Source: JAVKFY01 sp040223615 (lineage in GTDB: Bacteria > Pseudomonadota > Alphaproteobacteria > GCA-2731375). From it: DNA of 64,000 bases. A program made the position numbers and the translations under genes. Shown here piece after piece: positions 47,795 to 54,988 of the stretch. Position 1 is the stretch's first letter; the number at the start of each line of letters is the position of its first letter. The notes beneath the pieces are model-generated. The model was not told the origin of the DNA, ran no database searches, and saw only the letters and a program-made list of their open reading frames with translations. Where the stretch lies: contig JAVKFY010000002.1 in the NCBI GenBank assembly GCA_040223615.1, positions 1 through 64,000 on the forward strand, written 5' to 3'.

Positions 47795-47826
47795 CGTCAT
47801 GGCCCGGCGTGTCCGGGCCATCCACG
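47795..47826. repeat. Intact 32-bp palindromic repeat
   Basis: Perfect 9-bp stem ATGGCCCGG/CCGGGCCAT around CGTGT, flanked by CGTC and CCACG. It is the inverted sister of the element split by the IS. The two were originally about 25 bases apart, an arrangement like a bacterial interspersed mosaic element. Confidence 0.85.
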
Positions 47827-47900
47827 TCCCTGAGCCTGCAAGAGCGTCGAGGATTGGGCGCAGGCCCGGGCGGGCTTACCCGGACACCCGTGGGCTTGCC

Positions 47901-48065
47901 TTAGCGCTGGCCGTTCAGCGGCTTCCAGAATGGGCGGCTGGCTTCCCAGGCCGCCTGGTCGGTGGAGATGCCGGCGTCGCGCAGTTCGCGCGGGTCCAGC
48001 GTCGCCAGTTCCCGGCGCGCGCGGCGGCGCTGGCGCCACTCGCCGATCATGATGTGCAGGTTCAT
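47901..48065 (-). CDS. DUF1127 small protein
   Basis: A 54-residue basic protein. EWRQRRRARRELATLDPRELRDAGIS is the DUF1127 signature, a run of arginines followed by L..LD...L.D.GI. Short DUF1127 proteins in alphaproteobacteria affect RNA turnover and phosphate or stress physiology. Its ATG overlaps the stop of the upstream 61-residue gene (ATGA, 48062-48065), so it is translated by coupling from the same mRNA. Confidence 0.88.
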   Translation of the reverse strand: MNLHIMIGEWRQRRRARRELATLDPRELRDAGISTDQAAWEASRPFWKPLNGQR

Positions 48066-48247
48066 AGTGGCCGTCCCCGACGCTTGCCGGTGACCAGGCG
48101 GCCGACGACCTGCGACATGCCCGCGATCGCCCAGGCGACCGCCTCGGCCCGGTGCCGTTCGGCGGCGGCCCGGTGGTGGGCCAGGTCGACATAGCTGAGC
48201 GGCGCGGCCGCGTTCGGGATCGTCGAGATCCGTTTCGTCTTACCCAT
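48062..48247 (-). CDS. Small basic protein upstream of DUF1127, function unknown
   Basis: A 61-residue protein with a basic N-terminus (MGKTKR), a His/Arg-rich helix (LAHHRAAAERHRAEAVAWAIAGM) and a basic C-terminus (GKRRGRPL). Related small alphaproteobacterial proteins occur next to DUF1127 genes, but I cannot name a family. A strong site AAGGAG lies 7 bases before ATG 48247, but it is caught in a long hairpin (48248-48309). The TGA overlaps the DUF1127 start. Confidence 0.7.
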   Translation of the reverse strand: MGKTKRISTIPNAAAPLSYVDLAHHRAAAERHRAEAVAWAIAGMSQVVGRLVTGKRRGRPL

Positions 48248-48309
48248 CAGATACTCCTTCGCCCTATCCGGGCTGCGAGTGTTGCGTTGCGAAGGAGCGT
48301 AAGTATCTG
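48248..48309 (-). promoter_or_regulatory. Hairpin sequestering the Shine-Dalgarno site (possible RNA switch)
   Basis: In the leader of the 61-residue gene, CTCCTTCGC (reverse complement of 48289-48297) pairs with GCGAAGGAG (reverse complement of 48254-48262), which contains the AAGGAG ribosome-binding site. The flanking CAGATAC and GTATCTG (48303-48309 and 48248-48254) extend the stem after a 5-base bulge to the base next to the ATG. The loop is about 26 bases. The structure would hide the initiation region until melted or bound, as in RNA thermometers. Confidence 0.55.
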
Positions 48310-48491
48310 GAATAATTGAGACTATGGATGATTTTGCATCGCAGCACAGACAATGTTGCATAGCACAATAATTTGGCAAAAGGTCAGCATTACTGCCTTA
48401 AAGCCGGGCGCGCGAGAACGCCAAAACGCGGCCTTCGCCGTCCTGCTGCCCATTTTCGAGTCGCCACGGTCGGCGCGATGGGCAGCGCCGG

Positions 48492-49385
48492 TCAGCCCGC
48501 CTTGTCGCCGGATTTGTGCTCCACGGTGCCGAGCGCGTCAGCCAGGCGCGCATTGGCGCTGCCGCGCCGCGCCGGTTTCGGCTGCGTGGCCGACGGTCCC
48601 CAGCCCGAGGCGTAGAGCACCTGGAAGGTCGCCGGCACCCGCCCGTCGGCACCCGCGAAGCGCTCGTGATAGGTCCGCGCGGCGGCCAGCAGCAGCCCGC
48701 GCGGCGTCGGCGTGGCGCGGCGCAGGCTGACCGCGTTGGCCTCGCCCATGCCGCGCAGTTCGCGCATCAGGCGCAGCGGGTCGCCGTAGGTGACTGTCAG
48801 CATGTCGGCGTCGGCCACCGGCAGCGCGAAGCCGGCGCGTTGCAGCAGACCGGCCACGTCGCCCAGGTCGGCGAATGGCGACACCCGCGGGCTGGCGCCG
48901 CCGGCCTCGGCCTCCGCCGCCAGCCATGACTGCCGCAACTCGGTCAATGTCGCGCCGCCCAGCAGCCCGGCCAGGAACAGTCCGTCCGGCTTCAGCGCCC
49001 GCCGGATCTGGATCAGCGCACCGGGCAGGTCGTTGACCCAGTGCAGCGCCAGGCACGAGACCACCAGGTCGAACTGGCCGTCGGCGAACGGAAACCACTC
49101 CTCGTCCGCGACCGCGCGGGCCCCCGTCGCCGGCAGCATCGCCGGGGCCAGGTCGGTCTGCACCACGGTCGGGATGCCGAAGCCGGCGAGTGCCTCGGCC
49201 ACACGCCCGCCATGCGCGCCGAGGATCAGCGCCGACGCGAAATCGCGCTTCACGTCGGCCAGTCGTTCCGCCAGCCGCGCCGCGACCTCGCGCACCAGGA
49301 AGTCGTGCTGCTCGAACGACGCGGCCGCGCGCGCGCGATGCCGGCGCACCAGCGTCCGGTCGAACACCGCCGCGTCATCTGTCAT
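48492..49385 (-). CDS. SAM-dependent methyltransferase (BioC/NDUFAF5-like)
   Basis: A 297-residue class I methyltransferase. Its N-terminal TLVRRHRARAAASFEQHDFLV segment resembles BioC and the NDUFAF5 complex I assembly family. SAM-binding motifs: ALILGAHGG (motif I region), VVQTDLAPAML, FDLVVSCLALHWVNDLPGAL. In alphaproteobacteria this gene commonly neighbours comF, as here. It starts 2 bases after the SDR stop on the same strand. Whether it methylates a biotin precursor or a complex I subunit cannot be decided. Confidence 0.85.
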   Translation of the reverse strand: MTDDAAVFDRTLVRRHRARAAASFEQHDFLVREVAARLAERLADVKRDFASALILGAHGGRVAEALAGFGIPTVVQTDLAPAMLPATGARAVADEEWFPFADGQFDLVVSCLALHWVNDLPGALIQIRRALKPDGLFLAGLLGGATLTELRQSWLAAEAEAGGASPRVSPFADLGDVAGLLQRAGFALPVADADMLTVTYGDPLRLMRELRGMGEANAVSLRRATPTPRGLLLAAARTYHERFAGADGRVPATFQVLYASGWGPSATQPKPARRGSANARLADALGTVEHKSGDKAG

Positions 49386-49387
49386 CG

Positions 49388-50128
49388 CTAGGTCGCCGAC
49401 ATGCCGCTCTCGACCGGAATGATCGCGCCGGTCATCAGCCGGCTGTCGTCGCTGGCCAAAAACAGGGCGACGTCGGCGATGTCCTCCGCCTTGCCCATCC
49501 CCAGCAGGTGGCGGTGCGCGAATGGATTGTCTTGCACCGGACCCTGGATCATGCCGACGACGCGGTCGGTCAGGATCATGCCCGGCGCCACCGCGTTGAC
49601 CCGGATGTCCGGCGCCCATTGCAGCGCCAGTGTACGAGTGAGGGCGAGCACGCCACCCTTCGCCGACGTGTAGGCGTCGGCGCCGGCGGTGCCGACCAGC
49701 GCCCGGATCGAGGTGGTGTTGATCACCGAGCCGCCGCCGCTGGCCCGCATCGCCGGCAGGCCGAAGCGGCAGAACAGGAACGTCCCGAACAGGTCAACCT
49801 TGATGGTGCGCCAGAACTCGTCGAGCGGCAGGTCGGTGACCTTGCCGTCGCGCGGGTTGCCGCCGCCGGCATTGTTGTAGAGCACGTCGAGCCCGCCCAG
49901 CATCTCCGTCGCCTGCTGCATCGTCGACTTCACGGCCGTTTCGTCGGCGACGTCGCATTTGTAGAAAGTGGCGCCGGTCTCATCGGCGAGCGCCTTGCCG
50001 AGGTCGTGCGCAATGTCGCAGAACGCGACCTTGGCGCCCTCCGCCGTGAAGCGCCGTACCCCGGCCCGGCCGATGCCGTTGGCGCCGCCGGTGATGAAGG
50101 CCCGCTTGTCCGCCAGTCTTGCGCTCAT
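49388..50128 (-). CDS. Short-chain dehydrogenase/reductase (SDR)
   Basis: A 246-residue classical SDR with the NAD(P)-binding GGANGIGRAG (about 13-22), NNAGGG (about 83-88) and the active-site YTSAKGG (Y and K four apart, about 149-153) with an upstream Ser. D near 38 (FCDIAHD) favours NAD over NADP. ATG 50128 is preferred because GGGGAAG lies just upstream; another ATG lies four codons further up. Substrate unknown. It shares a transcript with the methyltransferase and diverges from comF. Confidence 0.92.
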   Translation of the reverse strand: MSARLADKRAFITGGANGIGRAGVRRFTAEGAKVAFCDIAHDLGKALADETGATFYKCDVADETAVKSTMQQATEMLGGLDVLYNNAGGGNPRDGKVTDLPLDEFWRTIKVDLFGTFLFCRFGLPAMRASGGGSVINTTSIRALVGTAGADAYTSAKGGVLALTRTLALQWAPDIRVNAVAPGMILTDRVVGMIQGPVQDNPFAHRHLLGMGKAEDIADVALFLASDDSRLMTGAIIPVESGMSAT

Positions 50129-50167
50129 CGTCTTCCCCATGCTTGCGATTGCGGCGACTATAGCGCC

Positions 50168-50920
50168 ATGACCGTGCTGGCGGACATCGAGGCGGGCTTG
50201 CGGCGCACGCCGGGCAGGCTGCTCGACCTGCTGCTGCCGCCGCGCTGCCTGGGTTGCGGCGCGGAAGTCGGCGGGCCGGGGCAGCTCTGCGGCGACTGCT
50301 GGGGCGGGCTCGCCTTCATCGCAGACCCGTGCTGCGGCCGCTGCGGCCGGCCGTTCCATGCCGCCCGCGATGCCGCGCCCTTCTGCGCCGACTGCCTGCG
50401 CGACCCGCCGCCCTACGACCGCGCCCGCGCTGCGCTGGTCTACGACGATGCCAGCCGCGACCTGATCCTGGCGTTCAAGCATGGCGACCGCACCGACGCC
50501 GCACCGACCTATGCCAACTGGCTGGCGCGCGCCGCCGGGCCGCTGCTGGAGCGCGGCGTCGACCTGGTGGTGCCGGTGCCGCTGCACCGCTGGCGCCTGC
50601 TGCGGCGGCGCTACAACCAGTCGGCGCTGCTGGCCCAGGCGCTGGCGCGCCAGACCGGCGTGCCGTTCCGCCCGGCGGCCCTGTCGCGCGTGCGGCCGAC
50701 GCGAAGCCAGGGCCGGATGTCCGCCGCCGGCCGCGCCCGCAACGTGCGCGGCGCCTTCGCCGCCCGGCCGGAACTGGTCAACGGCAAGTCGGTGCTGCTG
50801 GTCGACGACGTGCTGACCTCGGGCGCCACGCTGTCGGCCTGTGCCCGAACCCTGAAACGGGCCGGCGCGCGCGCCGTCGGCGCGGTCACCCTGGCCCGGG
50901 TTGTGCGCGGCGGCGGCTGA
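50168..50920 (+). CDS. comF: ComF-family amidophosphoribosyltransferase-like protein
   Basis: A 250-residue protein with an N-terminal zinc-binding region made of four Cys pairs (CLGCG, CGDC, CGRCGRPF, CADC) and a C-terminal phosphoribosyltransferase fold with the PRPP motif VLLVDDVLTSGATL (about 212-225). In naturally competent bacteria ComF participates in DNA uptake. It heads a conserved block with grxC and the nitrilase gene; the gap to grxC is 42 bases. Confidence 0.93.
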   Translation: MTVLADIEAGLRRTPGRLLDLLLPPRCLGCGAEVGGPGQLCGDCWGGLAFIADPCCGRCGRPFHAARDAAPFCADCLRDPPPYDRARAALVYDDASRDLILAFKHGDRTDAAPTYANWLARAAGPLLERGVDLVVPVPLHRWRLLRRRYNQSALLAQALARQTGVPFRPAALSRVRPTRSQGRMSAAGRARNVRGAFAARPELVNGKSVLLVDDVLTSGATLSACARTLKRAGARAVGAVTLARVVRGGG

Positions 50921-50962
50921 CCTATATCTTGGCGCTCCGGTTGCTGATGGAGTGTTCCGCCG

Positions 50963-51226
50963 ATGGCGAAGGTCGAAATCTATTCGACGATCTGGTGCGG
51001 CTTCTGCGCCCGCGCCAAGGGTCTGCTGAACGCCAAGGGCGTGCAGTTCCGAGACATCGACATCGAGACCACGGCCGGCGCCCGCGACGAGATGCTGGCG
51101 CGTTCCGGCGGCCGGACCTCGGTGCCGCAGATCTTCATCGACGGTCACCATGTCGGCGGCTCCGACGACTTGATCGCGCTGGAACGCGCCGGCAAGCTCG
51201 ATCCGATGCTGCGGTCGGAGGCCTAG
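50963..51226 (+). CDS. grxC: Glutaredoxin 3 (GrxC)
   Basis: An 87-residue glutathione-dependent disulfide reductase with active site CGFC (C12-C15; most family members have CPYC or CPFC), the conserved TSVPQIFI cis-proline loop and GGSDDL. It reduces ribonucleotide reductase and other protein disulfides. It lies 3 bases before the nitrilase-superfamily gene, a pairing typical of alphaproteobacteria. The Gly in place of Pro in the active site is worth noting and may alter redox potential. Confidence 0.96.
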   Translation: MAKVEIYSTIWCGFCARAKGLLNAKGVQFRDIDIETTAGARDEMLARSGGRTSVPQIFIDGHHVGGSDDLIALERAGKLDPMLRSEA

Positions 51227-51229
51227 ACG

Positions 51230-52084
51230 ATGGCGACGTTCAAGGCCGCGTGCGTCCAGAACACCGCCTCCAACGACATCGAGCGCAATATCGAGAAGCT
51301 CGGCATCCAGGTGCGCCGGGCGCGCGATGCTGGCGCCGACTTCATTACCACCCCGGAAGTCTGCCTGATGATCGAACAGGGGGCGAAGCGGACCCGCGAG
51401 AAGGCGGTTGCCGAAGCCGCGCACCCCGGCCTGGCAGCGTTCCGCGAATGGGCCCGGGAGACTGGCGCATGGCTGCTGGCCGGCTCGCTCACCGTCCTGC
51501 GCGACGACGACAAGCTGGCCAACCGGTCCTACCTGCTGGACCCGGCCGGCAAGGTGGTCGCGACCTATTCCAAGATCCACATGTTCGACGTGACCCTGCC
51601 GAACGGCGAGCAGTATCGCGAGAGCAACGCCTACACGGCGGGCGAGGACGCGGTGCTGGCCGACCTGCCCTGGGGCCGGCTCGGCATGACCATCTGCTAC
51701 GACATGCGTTTTCCGCACCTCTATCGCGACCTGGCCAAGCAGGGCGCCGACATCCTGACCGTGCCGTCCGCCTTCACCCGGCCGACCGGTCGGGCGCACT
51801 GGGAAGTGCTGCTGCGCGCGCGGGCCATCGAGACCGGCTGTTTCGTGCTCGCGGCGGCGCAGTGCGGCGAGCATGCCGGCGGCCGCAAGACCTACGGCCA
51901 CTCGCTGATCGTCGCGCCCTGGGGCGAGGTGCTGGCCGAGGGCGGCGAACTGCCCGGCGTGGTCACCGCCGAGATCGACCTCGACCGCGTCGCCGAGGCG
52001 CGCCAGCGCGTGCCCTCGCTGCAGCACGACCGACCGTATTCCGGCCCGACCTTGGCCAACCCGGCCGAGCAGGCAGCCGAGTAG
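51230..52084 (+). CDS. Carbon-nitrogen hydrolase (Nit2/NLP-like amidase)
   Basis: A 284-residue nitrilase-superfamily hydrolase with the catalytic triad E43 (TTPEVCL), K115 (YSKIHMFD) and C156 (TICYDMRFPHLYR). The sequence is of the Nit/omega-amidase branch, which hydrolyses deaminated glutathione or alpha-ketoglutaramate; the link to grxC next door supports a glutathione-related repair role (inference). It starts 3 bases after grxC. Confidence 0.93.
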   Translation: MATFKAACVQNTASNDIERNIEKLGIQVRRARDAGADFITTPEVCLMIEQGAKRTREKAVAEAAHPGLAAFREWARETGAWLLAGSLTVLRDDDKLANRSYLLDPAGKVVATYSKIHMFDVTLPNGEQYRESNAYTAGEDAVLADLPWGRLGMTICYDMRFPHLYRDLAKQGADILTVPSAFTRPTGRAHWEVLLRARAIETGCFVLAAAQCGEHAGGRKTYGHSLIVAPWGEVLAEGGELPGVVTAEIDLDRVAEARQRVPSLQHDRPYSGPTLANPAEQAAE

Positions 52085-52201
52085 TTCTACTTATTTTGCG
52101 TAGGAACCGTATCGCCTAGCCTCCCTGCAACCATCCTCCACCCAAGAAGGGGATGCTTGCGGGGCGTAGGCAGGGGCGATGCCTCTGCATATGGAGGCGA
52201 G

Positions 52202-52930
52202 ATGATGTCATTCACGGCCACATTGACGAACGTGGCGCTTGGCGCCGCACTTCTGTCGTTCCTGGCGGCCACGCCGCGACCGGCGTCGGCAATCGAGATT
52301 CTGCCCTCGGCGCAGGGCACGATCGGTGACAACAGCCCGGACGTCCTGGATGGCGTAGCGGATTTCGTTTCGGCGCCCAATCTCCTGGTGGTCAGCCTGA
52401 CGGACAACGGCAGGGTGGCAGGCGACAATTTCGAACAGCGCGGCATTGTCGAGTTCGACCTGTCGTCGATCTCCGGATTTGTCCTGTCGGCCACCCTGGA
52501 GATGTCGCTGCATGGCGGCGGCGGTGGTGCTGACACCAGTTTCACCGTCGACATCCTGACTTACGAGGGCGATGGCGTGGCCGGACTCGACGACTACGGC
52601 GCCGGCGCCTTCTTCAAGGCCGAGGAATACCAGAGCAACGAGTGTTGCGATCCCGCGACCGACCACTTCATCGACGTGACCTTGGCGATCCGCGACCTCG
52701 TCGACAACGCCGCCGGCTTCGCTGGCTTCAATGTGCAGCGGCCGTCGCTGCGCCGCGCCGACGACCGGGGTACGATCACCGCGCAATTCGGCGCGAGCTT
52801 CATCAACTCGGCATCGCCGCTGCTGATCGTCGAGGTTGGCGATGCACCGCCGACCGACGCACCGGAACCGGGCACGCTGGCGCTGCTATTCGCCGGACTG
52901 GTCGGGCTCGGACTCTATCGACGGCGCTAG
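52202..52930 (+). CDS. PEP-CTERM sorting-signal exported protein
   Basis: A 242-residue exported protein with signal peptide (1-30, cleavage after ASA), a beta-rich body with HGGGGGADTSFTVDILTYEG and a C-terminal sorting tail PEPGTLALLFAGLVGLGLY followed by three arginines. That is a full PEP-CTERM signal (PEP box, hydrophobic helix, basic end). Such proteins are processed by exosortase and tied to exopolysaccharide. No exosortase is in the window. GGAGGCGAG precedes two adjacent ATG codons. Its stop overlaps that of the convergent methyltransferase. Confidence 0.9.
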   Translation: MMSFTATLTNVALGAALLSFLAATPRPASAIEILPSAQGTIGDNSPDVLDGVADFVSAPNLLVVSLTDNGRVAGDNFEQRGIVEFDLSSISGFVLSATLEMSLHGGGGGADTSFTVDILTYEGDGVAGLDDYGAGAFFKAEEYQSNECCDPATDHFIDVTLAIRDLVDNAAGFAGFNVQRPSLRRADDRGTITAQFGASFINSASPLLIVEVGDAPPTDAPEPGTLALLFAGLVGLGLYRRR

Positions 52931-53451
52931 GCCAGCACCGGGGCGCCGCGGATCGCGCAGATCCGCTGGCGCATCGCCGGGCCGCCTGTTCCCGAAACTC
53001 GCTCGTCCAGGCCCTGCTCGAAGGCGATCGCCGTGAGCTCGCCAACCGCGTCGAACAGCTCGTTCTCGCGCAGCAGGAAATCCGGGTTCGACGGCTTGCC
53101 GAACCGCCCGTTGCCGGCCATGAAGGTCTCGTAGATCAGCACCCCGTCCGGCTCCACCGCCGCCACGATCGCCGGGAACAGCGGCCGGTGCAGGTAGTTG
53201 GTGACCACCACGCCGGCGAATTGGCGCCCGGCCAGCGGCCAGGGCGCGCCGTCCTCCAGGTCGGCCTCGATAGCTTCGACGCCGTCCAGGTCGGCAACGC
53301 CGGACACGTCGCGGTCGACGGCGATCACCGGATGGCCGCGCTGGCGCAGCAACCGGGTGTGCCGACCGTTGCCGCAGGCCAGGTCAAGCACCGGCCCGCC
53401 GCCGGAAATCAGGGCCGCGAACCGCGCCACCCAGGGCGATGGTGAGGGCAT
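52927..53451 (-). CDS. Class I SAM-dependent methyltransferase
   Basis: A 174-residue methyltransferase with motif I VLDLACGNGRHT (about 22-33), an acidic residue after strand 2 (VIAVDRDVSG) and GVVVTNYLHRPLF as motif III/IV. It resembles the short tellurite-resistance or rRNA-type methyltransferases but the substrate is unclear. The start is uncertain: ATG 53451, or a TTG or GTG a few codons upstream closer to the GGGGAG site. It converges with the PEP-CTERM gene by overlapping stop codons. Confidence 0.85.
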   Translation of the reverse strand: MPSPSPWVARFAALISGGGPVLDLACGNGRHTRLLRQRGHPVIAVDRDVSGVADLDGVEAIEADLEDGAPWPLAGRQFAGVVVTNYLHRPLFPAIVAAVEPDGVLIYETFMAGNGRFGKPSNPDFLLRENELFDAVGELTAIAFEQGLDERVSGTGGPAMRQRICAIRGAPVLA

Positions 53452-53455
53452 CGTC

Positions 53456-53495
53456 AATGGCACTCCCCTTGGCAAAGTACCGGTAGGGTGCCATT
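53456..53495. promoter_or_regulatory. Inverted repeat in the divergent methyltransferase/DUF1178 gap
   Basis: Arms AATGGCAC (53456-53463) and GTGCCATT (53488-53495) are perfect inverted copies 24 bases apart. They may be an operator between two divergent genes. Alternatively, in the methyltransferase leader they form a hairpin whose inner part pairs C-rich sequence with the GGGGAG ribosome-binding site. Neither role is shown. Confidence 0.4.
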
Positions 53496-53531
53496 TAGTT
53501 CGCATGAACGCGTTTCGGGCATAGTCCACCG

Positions 53532-53951
53532 ATGATCGTCTTCGACCTGATCTGTTCGCAAGAGCACACCTTCGAGTCCTGGTTCAAGGATTCGTCGGCG
53601 TTCGACAAGCAGCGCAAGCGCAAGCTGATCGAATGCCCGGTCTGTGGCGACACCAAGGTGGAAAAAGCGCTGATGGCGCCGGCCGTCGCGACCGGCCGCA
53701 AGAAGGACGCCGCGCGCGAGAAGATGGTGATGGCCCAGGCCTTCAAGGCGCTGTCGGACATGCGCAAGAAGGTCGAGGATAATTGCGAGTATGTCGGCGA
53801 CAAGTTCGCCGACGAGGCGCTGAAGATTCACCACGGCGAGACCGAGAAGCGCGACATCTACGGCGAGGCCACCGAGGATGACGCGGAACGCCTGGAAGAA
53901 GAGGGCGTCGAGTTCGGCCGCATCCCCTGGCTGCCCCGCGCGGATAATTAG
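53532..53951 (+). CDS. DUF1178 family zinc-ribbon protein
   Basis: A 139-residue protein with the DUF1178 N-terminus: MIVFDLIC, the FESWF segment and a CPVCGDTKV zinc-binding turn near residue 36. The middle is helical and basic; the C-terminal half carries the conserved GEATEDDAERLEEEGVEFGRIPWLPR. Function is unknown, but the gene usually lies between the nitrilase and ubiG/lysC genes in alphaproteobacteria, the same order as here apart from two inserted genes. Confidence 0.93.
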   Translation: MIVFDLICSQEHTFESWFKDSSAFDKQRKRKLIECPVCGDTKVEKALMAPAVATGRKKDAAREKMVMAQAFKALSDMRKKVEDNCEYVGDKFADEALKIHHGETEKRDIYGEATEDDAERLEEEGVEFGRIPWLPRADN

Positions 53952-53956
53952 CGCGC

Positions 53957-54045
53957 CCCAAGACGCGTCATCGCGGACTTGATCCGGGATCCATGTCGAT
54001 CCCACGCGTATCCTCGAAATGGACCCCGGCTCAGGGCCGCGCAGG
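53957..54045. repeat. Degenerate palindromic intergenic repeat
   Basis: The gap between the convergent DUF1178 and ubiG genes contains CTTGATCCGGGATCCATG and, inverted, ATGGACCCCGGCTCAGG, an imperfect inverted pair typical of REP-type remnants in alphaproteobacteria. It may serve as a bidirectional terminator. No ORF is apparent in this gap. Confidence 0.5.
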
Positions 54046-54048
54046 TGA

Positions 54049-54789
54049 TTATGTGGCCTTCACCGCCGTCAGCAGGTAGTTGATCGGCGTGCGCCGCGTC
54101 AGCACCCACTCGTCGCTGATCGGGCGGTAGTTCAGGCCGGACAACGTACGCGGCTCGGCGCCGGCCTGGCGCAGCCAATCCTTCAACTCCCGGGGCCGGA
54201 CGAAGCGGCGCCAGTCGTGCGTGCCGCGCGGCAGCAGGCCGACGACGTATTCCGCCCCGATCACCGCGAAGGCCAGCGCCGGCGCGGTCCGGTTCAAGGT
54301 CGACAGCGCCAGCAGCCCGCCCGGTTTGGCCAACGCCACGCACTCGGCGATCAGGCCGGGCTGGTCCGGCACATGTTCGATCACCTCCATGCACACCACC
54401 AGGTCGAAGCCGCGCTCCTCGGCGGCGAGGTCCGCGGCGGTCGCCTGGCGGTAGTCGATATCGAGCCCGGCGGCCTCGGCATGCCGGCGCGCGGCGGCGA
54501 TATTCTCGCCCGCCGCGTCGATCGCCGTGACCTCGGCGCCGAGCCGGGCCAGCGGCTCCGACAACAGCCCGGCGCCGCAGCCGACGTCGACCGCGCTCAG
54601 CCCCTGCAGCGGCCGTAGCGAGGTCGTATCGCAGCCGAAATGAGCCTCGGCTTCCTGCCGCAGGAATCCCAGGCGCGCCGGGTTCAGGCGATGCAGCGGC
54701 GCCATCGGCCCGCGCTCGTCCCACCATTGCGCCGCCAGCGCGTCAAACCGCGCGATCTCGTCCGGATCGATCGTGCCGGTCGCGCTCAT
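54049..54789 (-). CDS. ubiG: Ubiquinone biosynthesis O-methyltransferase UbiG
   Basis: Carries out both O-methylations of ubiquinone synthesis. The 246-residue product has the UbiG N-terminus (IDPDEIARFDALAAQWWDERGPM...LHRLNPAR), motif I DVGCGAGLLSEPLARLG near 68-84 and CMEVIEHVPD. The first codons, ATGAGCGCGACCGGCACG, match the head of the 59-bp repeat unit with one deleted base, and a full unit abuts the start at 54790, so the initiation region appears repeat-derived. It diverges from lysC. Confidence 0.96.
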   Translation of the reverse strand: MSATGTIDPDEIARFDALAAQWWDERGPMAPLHRLNPARLGFLRQEAEAHFGCDTTSLRPLQGLSAVDVGCGAGLLSEPLARLGAEVTAIDAAGENIAAARRHAEAAGLDIDYRQATAADLAAEERGFDLVVCMEVIEHVPDQPGLIAECVALAKPGGLLALSTLNRTAPALAFAVIGAEYVVGLLPRGTHDWRRFVRPRELKDWLRQAGAEPRTLSGLNYRPISDEWVLTRRTPINYLLTAVKAT

Positions 54790-54848
54790 GGCGGTGCCCA
54801 GTGGGACACGGCCCGCTTATCATCATGTGCGTGCTGTTGCGCGCTCAT
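54790..54848. repeat. 59-bp two-hairpin repeat, single unit
   Basis: Same 59-base unit as at 30-88 and 2552-2669, with a slightly weakened first stem (GGCGGTG against CACGGCC). It ends exactly at the ubiG start codon and forms its 5' leader, the same geometry as at the DUF2182 gene. Confidence 0.9.
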
Positions 54849-54988
54849 CGCCTGACTTCCTCCGCTTGTGTCCGTTGGCCTCGCGCAGTATCTATGCGCG
54901 CCCGTCGGGGGACAGCGCGCGGGCGGAACCGGATATTGTCGTCTGTCATGGTGCCGCCTTTTCGAGGCGGGCGCCGCAAGAGGTTGTC

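Noticed and set aside
47901..48247. Two small genes as a toxin-antitoxin pair
   Set aside because: The second is a clear DUF1127 protein and neither resembles a toxin or antitoxin.
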